In this document: piece after piece, positions 10,500 to 22,218 of the stretch | Layout: each line of letters starts with the position of its first letter | How positions within the stretch are numbered: the stretch's first letter is position 1 | Assembly (NCBI GenBank): GCA_944474755.1 | Contig: OX104117.1 | Span: forward strand, 79,026,926-79,090,925 | Direction: 5' to 3' | DNA length: 64,000 bases | Origin: Limnoperna fortunei | Lineage: Eukaryota; Mollusca; Bivalvia; Mytilida; Modiolidae | Notes under the pieces: generated by a model | Told to the model about the DNA's origin: nothing | What the model saw: only the letters and a program-made list of their open reading frames with translations | The model's database searches: none | Translations under genes and position numbers: made by a program

Positions 10500-13190
10500 A
10501 AGAAGACATTATAATACTAAATGTTGTAATCGTCAACAAATCTGTCGTATGACGTAGTCTTGTGTACCAGCAAACAATTGCCATACCAATTAGTATGAAC
10601 TATAAATGATGGTTACTGTAATTGTATATCTCCTCTCACTCTCGATATTTGGCCAAATGTAATGTGTCTGGTTTTACTAGTGAAGCAGGAAAGTTCTACA
10701 CTTCCGGAATACACAATATCACTTGTGTTCTTTTGCACACATGGACCCGAGCTGTTGTCATCACTTGTCGTCTGGCCTCCGTCGTCGATACACTTCTCAC
10801 ATTTTCATTTTTTTTCTTAAGAACGACTGAACATGATGTCATGACATTTAGAAATAGTTCTTGCTAATTTACTGCTAATTTACTGCTGAATCGTTCAAAA
10901 TAACACTGTCATTGCCATTTCTTGTTTCTTACTGCCTAGACCTATAAAAAACGTTTCAATATCCTCTTTATAATAGAATGAGCAAATGTAATTAAGGTGT
11001 TGTAGAACTTTTAGATTTACTATTGTGACGGGATTGGACGCAGCACTTGGGCACAGTAGACAATTTTTGTTTCTGAATTATAGACATTCAAGATGATCTT
11101 TTCTTGAAAGTTTTGTTGCTGTATAGAGTCCTGCAGGTCTTGTTAGTACTGGAGAATAAACATCCTTCACAATGGCAGTCTTTTTAATGAATTCGAGTCT
11201 TGTTATATAAGACACAAAATAAAAAATATTTGTTATAGGTAAATTAATTGCCCTGTATCATATATGTTAAATAAAGTATGGCTTTGAGACGTTTTTACGT
11301 TCTAAACACCCACCCATGACATATTTAGAAATTCAGTTTCTCGTATAAATGCTCTACGCACAAGAATATGTTTTTGTAGTTCTTTAACTTTTTTAAGTAC
11401 AAGAAACAGCGCATTAACGGTAGTACATAGACTCAACATAACCAACATCATGAGACATTACTGAATTACATGAGGTATTTTTGTTTGTGGTCTTGCTGTC
11501 AAGTTGACAAAGCAAAATGGAATGACCGATATTTTTTCTCCTTACATTTTTAATGATTTTTTGTTCTGTCTATTAATGATTAATTGAATTGTTTGTCTTG
11601 TTTTTGTCTTATTTCCATATAGATATCAACCACGTAGCCAGTTGTTGCTAAACTGGAGACAATACACATTTCCTCGTATAAGTCTTAATATACTTGCTAG
11701 TATGACCGAAGGTAAAGAATTGTTTGCCTGAAAAAGACCTGAAACACATCCTTAGTTAAATTTGAGCGTTTTTTCTCAATTGCCATTATAGCGACATAAT
11801 AAAATATCAAGTTTTGATTGAACCAAAGATTTTAAATCAAACTTGCTAAGATTGTTGTTAGCAAATAGTGCCTCGTATCAATAATTAAATTACTTGATTT
11901 GTTTATCGCGTATTTTAACGGTATATTATTTTGCTACATGAATGTCTATCATTCAAAATCAAGAAATACCTATGATATAATCGAGTTATTGAATAAAACA
12001 GTTTTGCCTGAGTAATGTTTTAGTTTACAGTGTTCTAGAAATGCTCACAATTGTGTGCGATAAACCGACGGAAGATACGATAAAGCAATATTAAATAACC
12101 CTTTGAAAGTGAAATTGTCCATACAATATGGATCTAGCGAATAAATCGAAGATGAGCCTTATGTAAAAAAAACTGTACGGTGCAAATGAATTGAAAAGCA
12201 CAAGAGTGAAAAAAATTCGGATTCAGACGAAACTCTACAGACACAATACATAAAGAAGAAACCAAACAGAATAACAAAATTCAATATGAGTACCCTGCAC
12301 CTAATAAAAACAAGCATGCATTAAGATGCTCTGGATAAGCAAGCCATGCCTGCCTCTAATTAAACACACGTCAAGATATACACAGTCATGTCTGTGAAAA
12401 GGTCTATTACATGAAGAGGAAAACCTACATATGGCTAAAAAATGTTTAATTGCATTTGTGAGTTGGATGTTCTATATCGATCAACTAAGTTGTGATTATG
12501 ATCGTTAAACTTCTTTGATGTTTTTAATTGGATTATATTCTGGGAATGACTAGGAAAGGTGCCGACAAGATTGAATCATATATGTAGCTTAAGATGAAAT
12601 CAAAAGTCTGGCCTTGTTCTTGATCTTATACAAAGTGCAAAAACAAGTCGGCAGGAGAAAAGCACAAAGTGTGCCAATTGCAATGCATATAGCATGTTAT
12701 CAAATCCGCCCGTTAACAATGACATGTACAGCAGTACGTTGTCTATTGATAGATCTAACATTATACATACTACTACTTAGTAAATTAATTCTTAGATGTT
12801 TCATTACTTATAACGGGGCCATTACAAGAAAGTCACTTCCATTAATATGCATATATATTTCTATAAAAAACGGACGAAATTGTTGCCGATGTACACATTT
12901 ATTACAATAAAATGTTTAACATCCCCAGATGATTGTAATATGCAAACTCTATGTGTTAATTTCCCCTTTAAAATGACGTTATTTTCAACGTGAATGTACT
13001 TTTGGGGTCTCGGATAGGTGAATTTGACATTGGCATTGATAATACAAATATACTAGGCCCAATTGAATATAATTTCAATTTAAGTTTTGCATTCCAGAAG
13101 CAGTTATGCAGTTGTGGTTTGATATCAGATTGCTGACGAATTGCATTCCTCTAAAACTGGAGAAAATACAGGAATGATTTAAATGATGAT
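10500..13190. other. AT-rich stretch, no recognised genes
   Basis: Only short open frames (up to 98 codons, at 12614-12910) without recognisable domains or splice context. Nothing here supports a gene call. Confidence 0.5.
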
Positions 13191-13199
13191 AAAACATAA

Positions 13200-13315
13200 A
13201 ATGATAAAAATATGTATAATCGAAAAGGTCAGATGTAGGTGACATTTTCATTAGTTAAGATCCTTTTTCAAGTATAATCGAAGGGTCAAATGTAGGTGAT
13301 ATTTTCATAAATAAA
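13200..13315 (+). repeat. Short diverged tandem duplication
   Basis: The phrase GTATAATCGAA..GGTCAGATGTAGGTGA.ATTTTCAT occurs twice, near 13213 and 13275, about 60 bp apart. Confidence 0.7.
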
Positions 13316-14426
13316 TGATAATCGATCACTCATCAGGATATTGCAGATTAAATTATTATTTGGATTTCCCTCTTAGGTGAACAACATGTATATAAATAGT
13401 TCGTGCATTCAAAAAGACAAAACTTGGTACAAGTGTCCAATAATTTTACTAGTTTTATATAGGAACGGTACAGAAAAAGATCAAGTATTTTAATGTAAGT
13501 ATTAACAAACCACTTTTATGTTGATGACTTGTTTACTGTTTAAGGTTCTCCGGACCACAATTGACCACATTATCATAGCTGGTATCCCGGATGTCCATTG
13601 ATTTATAATGGATTCAACCTCGGTAATGTTCTGCATAGATCGGAAATGATATATGCTCAACTATTAAATTTTTACTCAAAACTACGTTTCTGTTAACATT
13701 GACTCGATCAATATATTCTGTGTTTTAAATTAGTAATCAATTTATATAACATACCTGTATTTCTTTGTCGACAAATTATTTAAACTGTAGCTTTTATTAT
13801 GGGAAGGATACCTTAAACAAAACACAACAAGAATTAATTATTGGGATGTGCACACTAACATTTCGATTCATTTAATGTATTTGATTGGTGAGTATAATTA
13901 TTTCTTCTTAAAATCGGTTCCCAGTTGCATAAAGCATCTCAAAATTAAAAATTTTATCATCTTATTTTTAGCTCATATTGAATACAAAAGGTTACGCCAA
14001 AATCTCAAACATTCATGTGCTTAAGAAACATTAAATTATCTTTTAAAGACTACAACAATTGAACCGTGACAGATGCATACATTTGACAATCGCCGTTCGA
14101 TCATAGTATGAATTCGTTAACAGACGCGTTAATCGTCAATGTTATTATGCTTTGATTATAACAATTTATAGCATTATTGCGCCTAAAATCATAAACATTC
14201 GTCTCTTGCGTTACGATGATGTAGATAAAACTAAAAGTAAAAGGCTTAATGAAACACGGAAATTCTTAACATGTTAAAATACTCTTCAATATATATTCAT
14301 TAATTATCCTTATATTTTAACTATATTTTGCATTGTCTATATTTTAAAAGAAGTTTTTCATTAAAGTTTATTGCATAAAAGTTTGTTCTTAGAAGTCATG
14401 GAAGTACGACTCGGGTTTGATATGTT

Positions 14427-14432
14427 TTAATC
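14427..14432 (+). repeat. Target site duplication TTAATC, left
   Basis: TTAATC lies immediately outside the left terminal inverted repeat and is repeated exactly at 22179-22184 outside the right one. Confidence 0.9.
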
Positions 14433-14845
14433 TACGGAAGCGTATTTGGGCCACCAGTTGACTTATTTTTTCTTGGTTATTAAAAATAATACGCTTTATT
14501 TTTCACGTGTTTGTCCTAAATAATACGTTAATAACTTGTTATTAACACAATGATGTGGGTTATAATTAGCTAAGCTTGTCTTAATTTCAAACAATTTATT
14601 ATTTCTACATGGTTAATTAACACATCTTTAAAATAGTAAAATTAAGGAAAGGTTAATTAAGACGTGCTTATTTTATTAGAATAAATTCATGGTGTTATTT
14701 ACTGTAAATTATTGCGTAAGAAGACATTAAGCATGCTTTCTTTAAGCATGTTTAGCTTACAACTCATCATTAATAAGATGCTCTTAATTGAAATAATTAT
14801 AACCGCGCATTAATTAAAGAGGTGAAAATTAAAACATTTAATGTT
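14433..14845 (+). repeat. Left terminal inverted repeat of the transposon
   Basis: Complementary to 21766-22178 over about 413 bp with few mismatches. Inner landmarks such as AATTAAAGAGGT, TTAAGCATG and GATGTGGGTTATAATTAGC can all be found in reverse at the other end. Confidence 0.92.
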
Positions 14846-15360
14846 TTGATTTATTTAATAGCAGTTGAGTACTCTGTGACAATTGCTTTCTCGCAGTTCC
14901 CAAAATTATGGTTAAGATGCATGACAAGGAGTGCAAATGATGCAAAGGGATGTAGATGTTGCTCAACCAGGGAGGAAGGGTGGTATGGCAGTACTTAGCA
15001 AAAAACAACAGAGAGGGACCAACGGGGCATTCGAATGTCAAAAGTCAGATATGGCTAAGACAAAATTAGTAAACACAAACGAGAACAGCACGAAACAACA
15101 GACAACATAAAACACAAAAACAACTGAATAGCAATCAACGACGCGAACTCAATAAACGATATTGAGATATGGAATAGTTAAAACCTACATAAACAAGCAG
15201 CAGTTTTTAAAAAACCACAACAGAATACAGCCTTCAATGTTACCGGTGGTCACTGCTAGTCGTCTTGCATTGGCCCATAATAAGAATGGACTCAGCTGCT
15301 CCGGAAGGATAAGAAGTCCACGCTTGTTACAACACACCCGTCACGTTGCTAACTTCTAAT

Positions 15361-15420
15361 CCAGCGATCCAATCTGCTAAAGGCGGGGGGGGGGGAGGAA
15401 AAATAAGATAGCAAAAAAAA
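15361..15420. repeat. Low-complexity poly-G and poly-A tracts
   Basis: GGCGGGGGGGGGGGAGG followed by an A-rich run. Simple sequence inside the transposon. Confidence 0.8.
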
Positions 15421-15863
15421 CCCTATGATAAACCAACATCTGTCTGTATCCATCTGAGGGATAGATGATAGTAATCCCATATTTGTCTGTGAGCGCATGA
15501 TGTCTTCCATTAAATTTCTTAATTTGTTAATTTCTGACAAACGGGGTTCGGGTTTTATGACAGCCATATTGACAGCTAGCCTGCAAGGGTTGTTTGTAAA
15601 CTACTCGTAAATGGTAGAAACACGAAAAAGGGAATGGGTTAATAAGTTTACTCACCATAAATTTAAAACTTATGGAATTTCTTTTATAATTATAATAATC
15701 ATTTATGGACGTCTCACTTGTACAAGACATGTGCAAATGCTTGAAGACATACAATGCGGAGCAAAAAATATTCACGAAATTTGAAGGAGTATGCAAATTT
15801 TTGTGATGAAAGTCTTAGATGGGTTTGAGGTCAAAGGTTCCAGGTGAACACCTCTACCTGAAT

Positions 15864-15981
15864 CAATCTATTTATTTTTAAATAGGAGTTTCACATCTAC
15901 ATTATATAAGAAACATTCCATACAATCTATTTATTTTTAAATAGGAGTTTCACATCTACATTATATAAAAAACATTCCATA
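15864..15981 (+). repeat. 59-bp tandem duplication
   Basis: The unit beginning CAATCTATTTATTTTTAA and ending ACATTCCATA occurs twice back to back (15864 and 15923) with only one or two differences, so the duplication is recent. Confidence 0.92.
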
Positions 15982-16299
15982 AAACATGAATACAATCTAT
16001 CAAAGCCCCTAGGAAGATTAGCCGATGCAACATATCAACCCCTATTTGGTTAATAGTTAACGTCCATAAATGGCCTTTTCTTTGAACTTTTTTTATTTAC
16101 TGGTGTTATTTTGTGCTTTTTAAGGAGCAAACATTTGATTGTTATGGGGGGGGGGCTATGGATATTTATTTCATCCTGCCTGTTTATTTTCGAAAAAATC
16201 GGAGCCTGGATTTTGTTTTGGCGCGCTATCGCGGGCAATTTTTAAATTTTTTAATTTACCATAAATTTTTAGCCAAAAACTGCCATCCTGCCTTTTTTA

Positions 16300-16880
16300 G
16301 CCTACCTGGCCAAAGGCCATGTGAGCTTATGCCATCACTTATGCTGTCGTCCGTCGTCGTCCTTTAACCATTTCAAAACTCTTCTTCTTTGAAACCGCTG
16401 AACCAATTTGATTGAAACTTTGCAGAAATGGTTTATGACTTGTTGGCAACAAACGATCCTCATTTTGAAAAGATTCAATAAAAACACGGCCGCTGGTACT
16501 AAAAATAGAACATATGGTAAAATCACTTAAAATGGCTTATAACTCAGCCACTATAACAGATAGAAAAAGTCCGAAGGATCTGACGCTCTTCAGAATCAAA
16601 AGCTCTACAAAAGTCTTCATTGGGTCGAAGCTGTCAGATGACCCCTTATAGAGGTTATGGCCCTTAAAGGTCAAAAATAGCGTTTTTTTCATGTTTTTGC
16701 CCTATAGAATGAAAACTATTGCAGATAGAGAAAAGCTGCTGCTTGCTTAAACCTTCAGCTCATTAAGCTCTACAAAAGTCTGCATTGGGTCAAGGTTGTC
16801 AGATGACCCCTTATAGAAGAGACCCTTATGGCTTAAGGACCAGGTGAGCGATTCAATCTTCTGGGAGCCTCTTGTTTTAG
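16300..16880. repeat. Dispersed bivalve-type repeat with internal tandem units
   Basis: Begins GGCCAAAGGCCATGTGAGC, contains the CCGTCGTCGTCC motif and the block TTTGATTGAAACTTTGCAGAAATGG, and has two internal units that both carry AAGCTCTACAAAAGTCT, CATTGGGTC and TGTCAGATGACCCCTTATAG. Phrasing of this kind recurs widely in bivalve genomic sequence, from memory. No ORF. Confidence 0.65.
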
Positions 16881-17469
16881 TTTAATGTACTGTCCTGCCT
16901 TTTTATTTCCTGATGTTTGGCATCCTGCCTTTTTATTTAGAATTTCACCAAAGCCCCCCCACCCCCCATACAAATCAAATGGTCGCTCCCTTAGAAGTTA
17001 TCAATAGGGTAAAGGTTGGTTGCAAAAAACTAGTTTAATCCCGTCACATTTTATATGTGTCTGTCCTAATCCAGGAATCTCCGTCAAAGCTTTTGTTTTT
17101 ACTCGTCGTTAGATGTTCTATGTCTTGAAGGGGGTCTTTCCTTGACATTTTTAGTATTGGTTTTGTATGGTATGCATTATATTTGTAATCTGGGGCCAAT
17201 TGCAAAACGGCGTGCAGCGACCACTGGTCACATTGACGGCTGTTGGCTGTTTTCCATTGTGGATTTTTAAATCTTTTTGTAAATTACCGTTGATATATGT
17301 AGGTTGTGTCACGTACACTTATTCCACATCTCATTACCTTCTATTAGAGAAATCCCCTAAAAATCAAAAATTAAAATTTAGTAGTTGCAAATCTAATTTA
17401 TATAGGAAATATTCCTGAAAATATGAAGAAAATACATCAAGGCGTTCGGGAAGATATACAAAAAGTGTG

Positions 17470-18045
17470 ACAGAAGTTTTTCAAATATTGACCTTTGAAC
17501 TCCAAAATCAATAGGCACCTGTCCTACCTCATAATCTTTAATGTGTGTCAGTTGCATGATATTCATTCAATGCGATCAAAAGTTATGCTTCGCAAACAAA
17601 TTTCAGTGTAGAATTTCTAAGTTTTTCCAAAGTGGTGATAGTGGACGTTGACCTTTTGACTCCAAAATTATTAGGCTTCTTTCTTACCTTATAAGCTTTA
17701 ACGTGTGCTAATTGTATTAATTCTTTTGTGGCTTCGGAAACCAATTTCAGTGTATAATTTCTAAGCGTTTCAAAATAATGATTTGTGGAATAGGTGTACG
17801 CGACATAGCCCGCATAAAAAAGCGGAAATTTAAAAACCACAATGAAAAACAGCCAGCAGCCTTCAACGTTTTACGAGCAGCGCCTTGGTCAAAAGTAACT
17901 TGTGACCTTGACCGTAGACCTTTTCATTCCAAAATCAATAGGCTCCTCTCTGATCTCGCAAGCTATTAATATATGTAAGTTTCAAGATATTCAAGGCGTC
18001 CAAAAGTTATGCTCCGGAAACCAATTTAAGACGGAATGACGGACA
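17470..18045. repeat. Dispersed repeat, about three related units
   Basis: Three successive units share TTGACC(T)TTTGA/TTGACCGTAGACC, CCAAAATCAATAGGC, a TTAATRTGTG phrase and CAAAAGTTATGCT(T/C)CG. A similar unit is hinted at just upstream (17230-17440). No coding content. Confidence 0.65.
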
Positions 18046-18299
18046 GAAAGCCGAATTCATTACTCCCTCGCTTTCGCTTTCGCAAAGACGGGAACAATAC
18101 GCAACCCCTTTTTGATTTTGGAACCTCTTACCCCCTCCATTTCAAACCTGGATATTCCCCCGATTCTATCGTGTCTTCATTTTAACGGGACAAATAATGG
18201 AACACTTTATGCTCCCTATGTGTAAAAAATATACATTTGCATATTCATAGCGAAACTCAACAGGAGGGCAGTTTTACACTGAATGTGTACACTGAATAA

Positions 18300-18365
18300 A
18301 CGGATTTTATACGGAATTTTAAACAGTGACAACGGATTTTATACGGAATTTTAAACAGTGACAAC
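18300..18365 (+). repeat. 33-bp tandem duplication next to the nested SINE
   Basis: A unit ending TTTTAAACAGTGACAAC is repeated twice directly before the SINE-like insertion; its last 13 bp also form the target duplication of that insertion. Confidence 0.85.
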
Positions 18366-18881
18366 TAGCCCCGTGCGGGATCCGGGTGGCCAAAAGAATA
18401 GACCGCAGTCGCGCTAGCTTGTCGTAAAAGGCGACTAAATAGCGCCCAGTACCCTGACCGTCGTGTCAGGTCGGTTTGCCTAAAGACCGACTGGGATGTG
18501 TGCCCAAGGTGGTTGAATGGGGTACCCCTGGCAAGCTGGGGTTGTCAGGCCATAACACGGAAAACCTGACCGCAAACCATATTAGTGCACCGTGTTGGGA
18601 AAAATGCCACGTTCCTCGCACGTTAAAGAACGCTGCTGTAGTATTCGCTATGAGTAGGGATTTCGATCCCGCTACAGGAGGCTGAATTGCCCGACCCTAT
18701 CCATCCTCCCATTTGCCAGTGGCAATCTAAAATCCGTTACCCCTATTTTTCCTTGTGTCCCATCCCATTTTCATTCATCATCATTTCATGTTCATTTTAT
18801 CATCCATTTCATGTTCATCGCCTGAATATAGCTGAAATAATGCTGCTCGGGCGTTAAACACCATTAATCAATCAATCAATC
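18366..18881 (+). mobile_element. SINE-like element nested in the transposon
   Basis: Flanked by an exact 13-bp target duplication AAACAGTGACAAC (18353-18365 and 18882-18894). The 5' part carries GGATCCGGGTGGCC and GCTTGTCGTAAAAGGCGAC, phrases I recognise from an abundant molluscan repeat. The middle has GTTGTCAGGCCATAACACGG, like the family at 62563-62980. The 3' end is TATAGCTGAAATAATGCTG...GGCGTTAAACACC followed by (ATCA)n. It has no ORF of its own. Target duplication plus a simple-repeat tail imply copying by a LINE machinery. Confidence 0.85.
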
Positions 18882-20031
18882 AAACAGTGACAACAAGCTA
18901 CTGTGAATTTGTCTAATATGTAAAAAAAATCGTCGAAGTCTCACTTACTGTCGCTTATCGTCTGTGACCTTCAGTTGAACTTGTCATGAGTATACGCTTG
19001 GTTTAAACCTATTGGTAGCACTCCATAATTAATTTATGAGCTCAAAATTGTTTGTACTGGTGTGTGAAATCATCTGTTGCTTTTTTGTGTTGATTAGATA
19101 TTCATAACCCCTTTACAATATGTTTTAGACTCATTAAAAACTCATTTAAAAGTTGGTTTCGATGGTGGGCTGTGAAACCTAAATTCTACAACTATGGTTG
19201 ATCAGTATTAGCAGAACTGTATATTGTGTCAATTCAAAAACATTTGCATTTGACGTAGTGGATATATAAGTTTTTTCATTATAACTCATATTGTATGTAT
19301 GTTCGTCGAGTGTGCTATTTTTTTTCTTCTGGTGATAATCTGCATAACACCCTTATCTAAGGGTAGTACGTTTTTTTATTATACTCGTCTGAAGGCTTTG
19401 TCATCTCAATAATAACAAGGGCACTCCTAGTAAGGTGAGCTCACGTAAAAAAGGTTTTGGTAAATATTTGTGTTTCGATACGATAGTTATCACAAAAATA
19501 GAAACCGATACTAAACATCATCCAAACTTGTTTACTATTTTCTTTACCGGACAAAACATATCCTATTTAAATGTCTAACCAAAACCAACTATACGTGAAT
19601 CTTGGTAAGTTTTGTTCATCTCTCGTGATCTACTCTAGGTGAGGCTTACCAGGTGTGGAGGGTAATAATTTCACCTTAGCGTGCGATAATTTTTACTTTT
19701 TCACCCGCTGCGAAATTAACACATTCGTAGGCGGGGCTGAAACAGAGCAGTATCAAAGGACAGAAGAAATCAACCGATGATCTTAGTTGTGATAGACAAA
19801 TCAACTAAATTAACACAGGCCTTGTAGCCAATAAATTTACGACCTTTCTGCATGAAGTATATATAAACTAGATTATCATTAAGAGGGCAGTTATTTTTTT
19901 TAACTTGTTACTTGTATAAATGTATATCTTTATACATTTACTATCATTATTTTAAATTATATCTCCAAAATTTAAAAATACATGTAATTTTATTTATTCA
20001 GTTAAACAATACAATTAACACTGTAGAGAGC

Positions 20032-21268
20032 TCAATTTCGCTCATTCAAATATTGGTTAATGTCAGACACTAAAGCACGGAACACAAGTTTTGCCTCCTG
20101 TGGTGTTTCAATAATATCGAAGTCGGCGATGGCTTTGTGGGTAGCGTTTTCAACGATCCTACGGAAATCTTCTGAGCAGCCTCTATACGACAAAGTTATT
20201 AAAAAGCGATTTGAAATTTCGTCCAGAATTCGTACATTACATGGAAGAGATAATGAACTCTCTTGCTTTCCAAACATTATAGGTGGGTAAAACTTAACAT
20301 CAGGAATATCAAATATACCATCACTTGTTGGTTGATTTCGTATTCTGTGTTTGTTCCAATATTCCGTAAAAATGTCTAAATGTTTTTGAACCAGGGGTAA
20401 AAAACAAAACCTTAAGCACTCAATTTTAACAGGGTCAGCATTGTGTAACAAGCCTTGTTGAATCATATCCATGAAGAAACTTCGCCAAAATATTGTAAAG
20501 TGGCGCATCAAAAAACTCCATAACATTTCGATCCTCTGGTTTGCAGTAGATCTGCCAACCAAAACACTTCTATCACCTGCCATCCCATCTGTGTGAAAGT
20601 GACGTAATTTCCTCTGAATTCTGTGGATGAGTACATTTTCAGTTCCAGCGTCTGTTCGAATAAGCGTGGGTACTCTTTTGATCTTCTTTAAATAGTCTAT
20701 GAAAAAATTTGCAACGATTTTGGGGTTTTTGTTAGAACTACAGGCAGATAGCCATAAAATTTTTCTAGAAAAGCCATCTACACAACCGTGAATAGATATC
20801 CCATACAGCTTAAGTTTGTCATAGCCATCAATATGCAAGCAGTAGTTAGGACCAGTGGAATGATACGATCGTCGTTGAAGTCTACGCCTAGATCTTATTA
20901 CAACTCCATCTCTGTCAATTATTGTAAGCAAAACTCACTGTTTCCTGTGTAACATACAGACCGAAACACGTGCTCAGTATTTTCCAAATTGCTCTATAGC
21001 CAATCTTGTCATAACCTCTGCTACGCAGGTTTAGAAGTTGTTTAACTACAACAGGCAACGAAGTTTCATTTCCATATCTACGGAGGTTTAATCGTTTCTT
21101 TATTCTATTTAATGAACGCCTACTAATGCAAACATTGTGTACGAGCAATAGAAATCCAAGAATTTCCTTCCATGTGTATCCACATTGGACATAGTAAGAA
21201 ATAAGTTCATCTAATGGAGCATTGTCGCCTGGATAAGGAAGACAAATCACAACTGGAAAGAATATCTG
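20032..21268 (-). pseudogene. Integrase-core DDE transposase, frameshifted
   Basis: Two overlapping minus-strand frames form one protein. The upstream frame (to 20915) starts after a good splice acceptor (eight T then CAG at about 21269-21279). It contains a helix-turn-helix-like N-terminus (GYTWKEILGFLLL, RRSLNRIKKRLNLRR) and YVTQETV. The downstream frame (20931-20032) continues DRDGVVIRSRRRLQRR. It carries the DDE core: HIDGYDKLK (first Asp), RTDAGTEN (second Asp) and NQRIEMLW (Glu), with 40 residues between second Asp and Glu. The join needs a +1 shift near 20925-20931, so as read the gene is broken by an indel unless a frameshift or a short intron restores it. It lies near the right TIR of its transposon. 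Similar integrase-core proteins are widespread in metazoan transposons. Confidence 0.8.
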
Positions 21269-21765
21269 AAAAAAAAGCATCTTAATAAATTTCATATTCA
21301 CTTTGCATGTATTCCACAAGCACAAACTCCTGTATAAGTTTAAAATCTAAATAAAACAACATCTTGTTTTCAAACCCTGTCAATAGCATGGTATAGATTG
21401 ATAAGTTTTCCATTGTATATAAACTTGGATATAAATATAAAGACACTTGAACAGCATGATAACAAACGGGAGTTCTGACTATTTAGGTTAGGAAATCAAC
21501 ATTAAGATCGTTTCAAAAGAAAACATCACCATTACAAACTAAAAATACATTCTTGTGCTGCTAAAACGTTTCTTCTTTGCATGTTACTCTTCCTAAGATA
21601 CACCAACATTGTGGCAGTACTACACGATAACTTGAATTTGTAACTTTTAAGTAAGAAAATCAAATCGATGTACTTACATAAAAAAGCACGATATGTAGAT
21701 TTTTCATTTTCATTCTCTGCTTGATCCAAAATTTTGGTCCGCTGTACCAAATTGTATTTGGAATA

Positions 21766-22178
21766 AACACTAAATGTTTTAATTTTTACCTCTTTAATTA
21801 ATGCGCGGTTATAATTATTTCAATTAAGAGCATCTTATTAATGATGAGTTGTAAGCTAAACATGCTTAAAGAAAGCATGCTTAATGTCTTCTTACGCAAT
21901 AATTTACAGTAAATAACACCATGATTTTATTCTAATAAAATAAACACGTCTTAATTAACCTTTCCTTAATTTTACTATTTTAAAGATGTGTTAATTAACC
22001 ATGTGAAAATAATAAATTGTTTGAAATTAAGACAAGCTTAGCTAATTATAACCCACATCATTGTGTTAATAACAAGTTATTAACGTATTATTTAGGACAA
22101 ACACGTGAAAAATAAAGCGTATTATTTTTAATAACTAAGAAAAAATAAGTCAACTGGTGGCCCAAATACGCTTCCGTA
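21766..22178 (-). repeat. Right terminal inverted repeat of the transposon
   Basis: Reverse complement of 14433-14845. Ends in ...CGCTTCCGTA at 22178, followed immediately by the second TTAATC. Confidence 0.92.
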
Positions 22179-22184
22179 TTAATC
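22179..22184 (+). repeat. Target site duplication TTAATC, right
   Basis: Exact copy of 14427-14432. Confidence 0.9.
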
Positions 22185-22218
22185 AAATATCAAATTAGAG
22201 CATTTGTTGACAGTTGAT

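Larger units (their letters stand above)
14433..22178 (-). mobile_element. 7.75-kb TIR DNA transposon with integrase-type transposase
   Basis: The termini are near-perfect inverted repeats: left 14433-14845 and right 21766-22178, about 413 bp each, beginning TACGGAAGCGTATTTGGG. A 6-bp target duplication TTAATC flanks the element exactly. Inside, on the minus strand near the right end, lies a DDE (integrase-core) transposase (20032-21268). The remaining interior is filled with dispersed repeats, including a nested SINE-like insertion at 18366-18881. The 6-bp duplication plus an integrase-core transposase fits eukaryotic IS3-related (IS3EU) or Ginger-like superfamilies; I cannot decide between them by eye. 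The strand given is that of the transposase. Confidence 0.88.

Noticed and set aside
12614..12910. 98-codon frame on the plus strand
   Set aside because: No recognisable domain, no splice or promoter context, composition like random AT-rich sequence.
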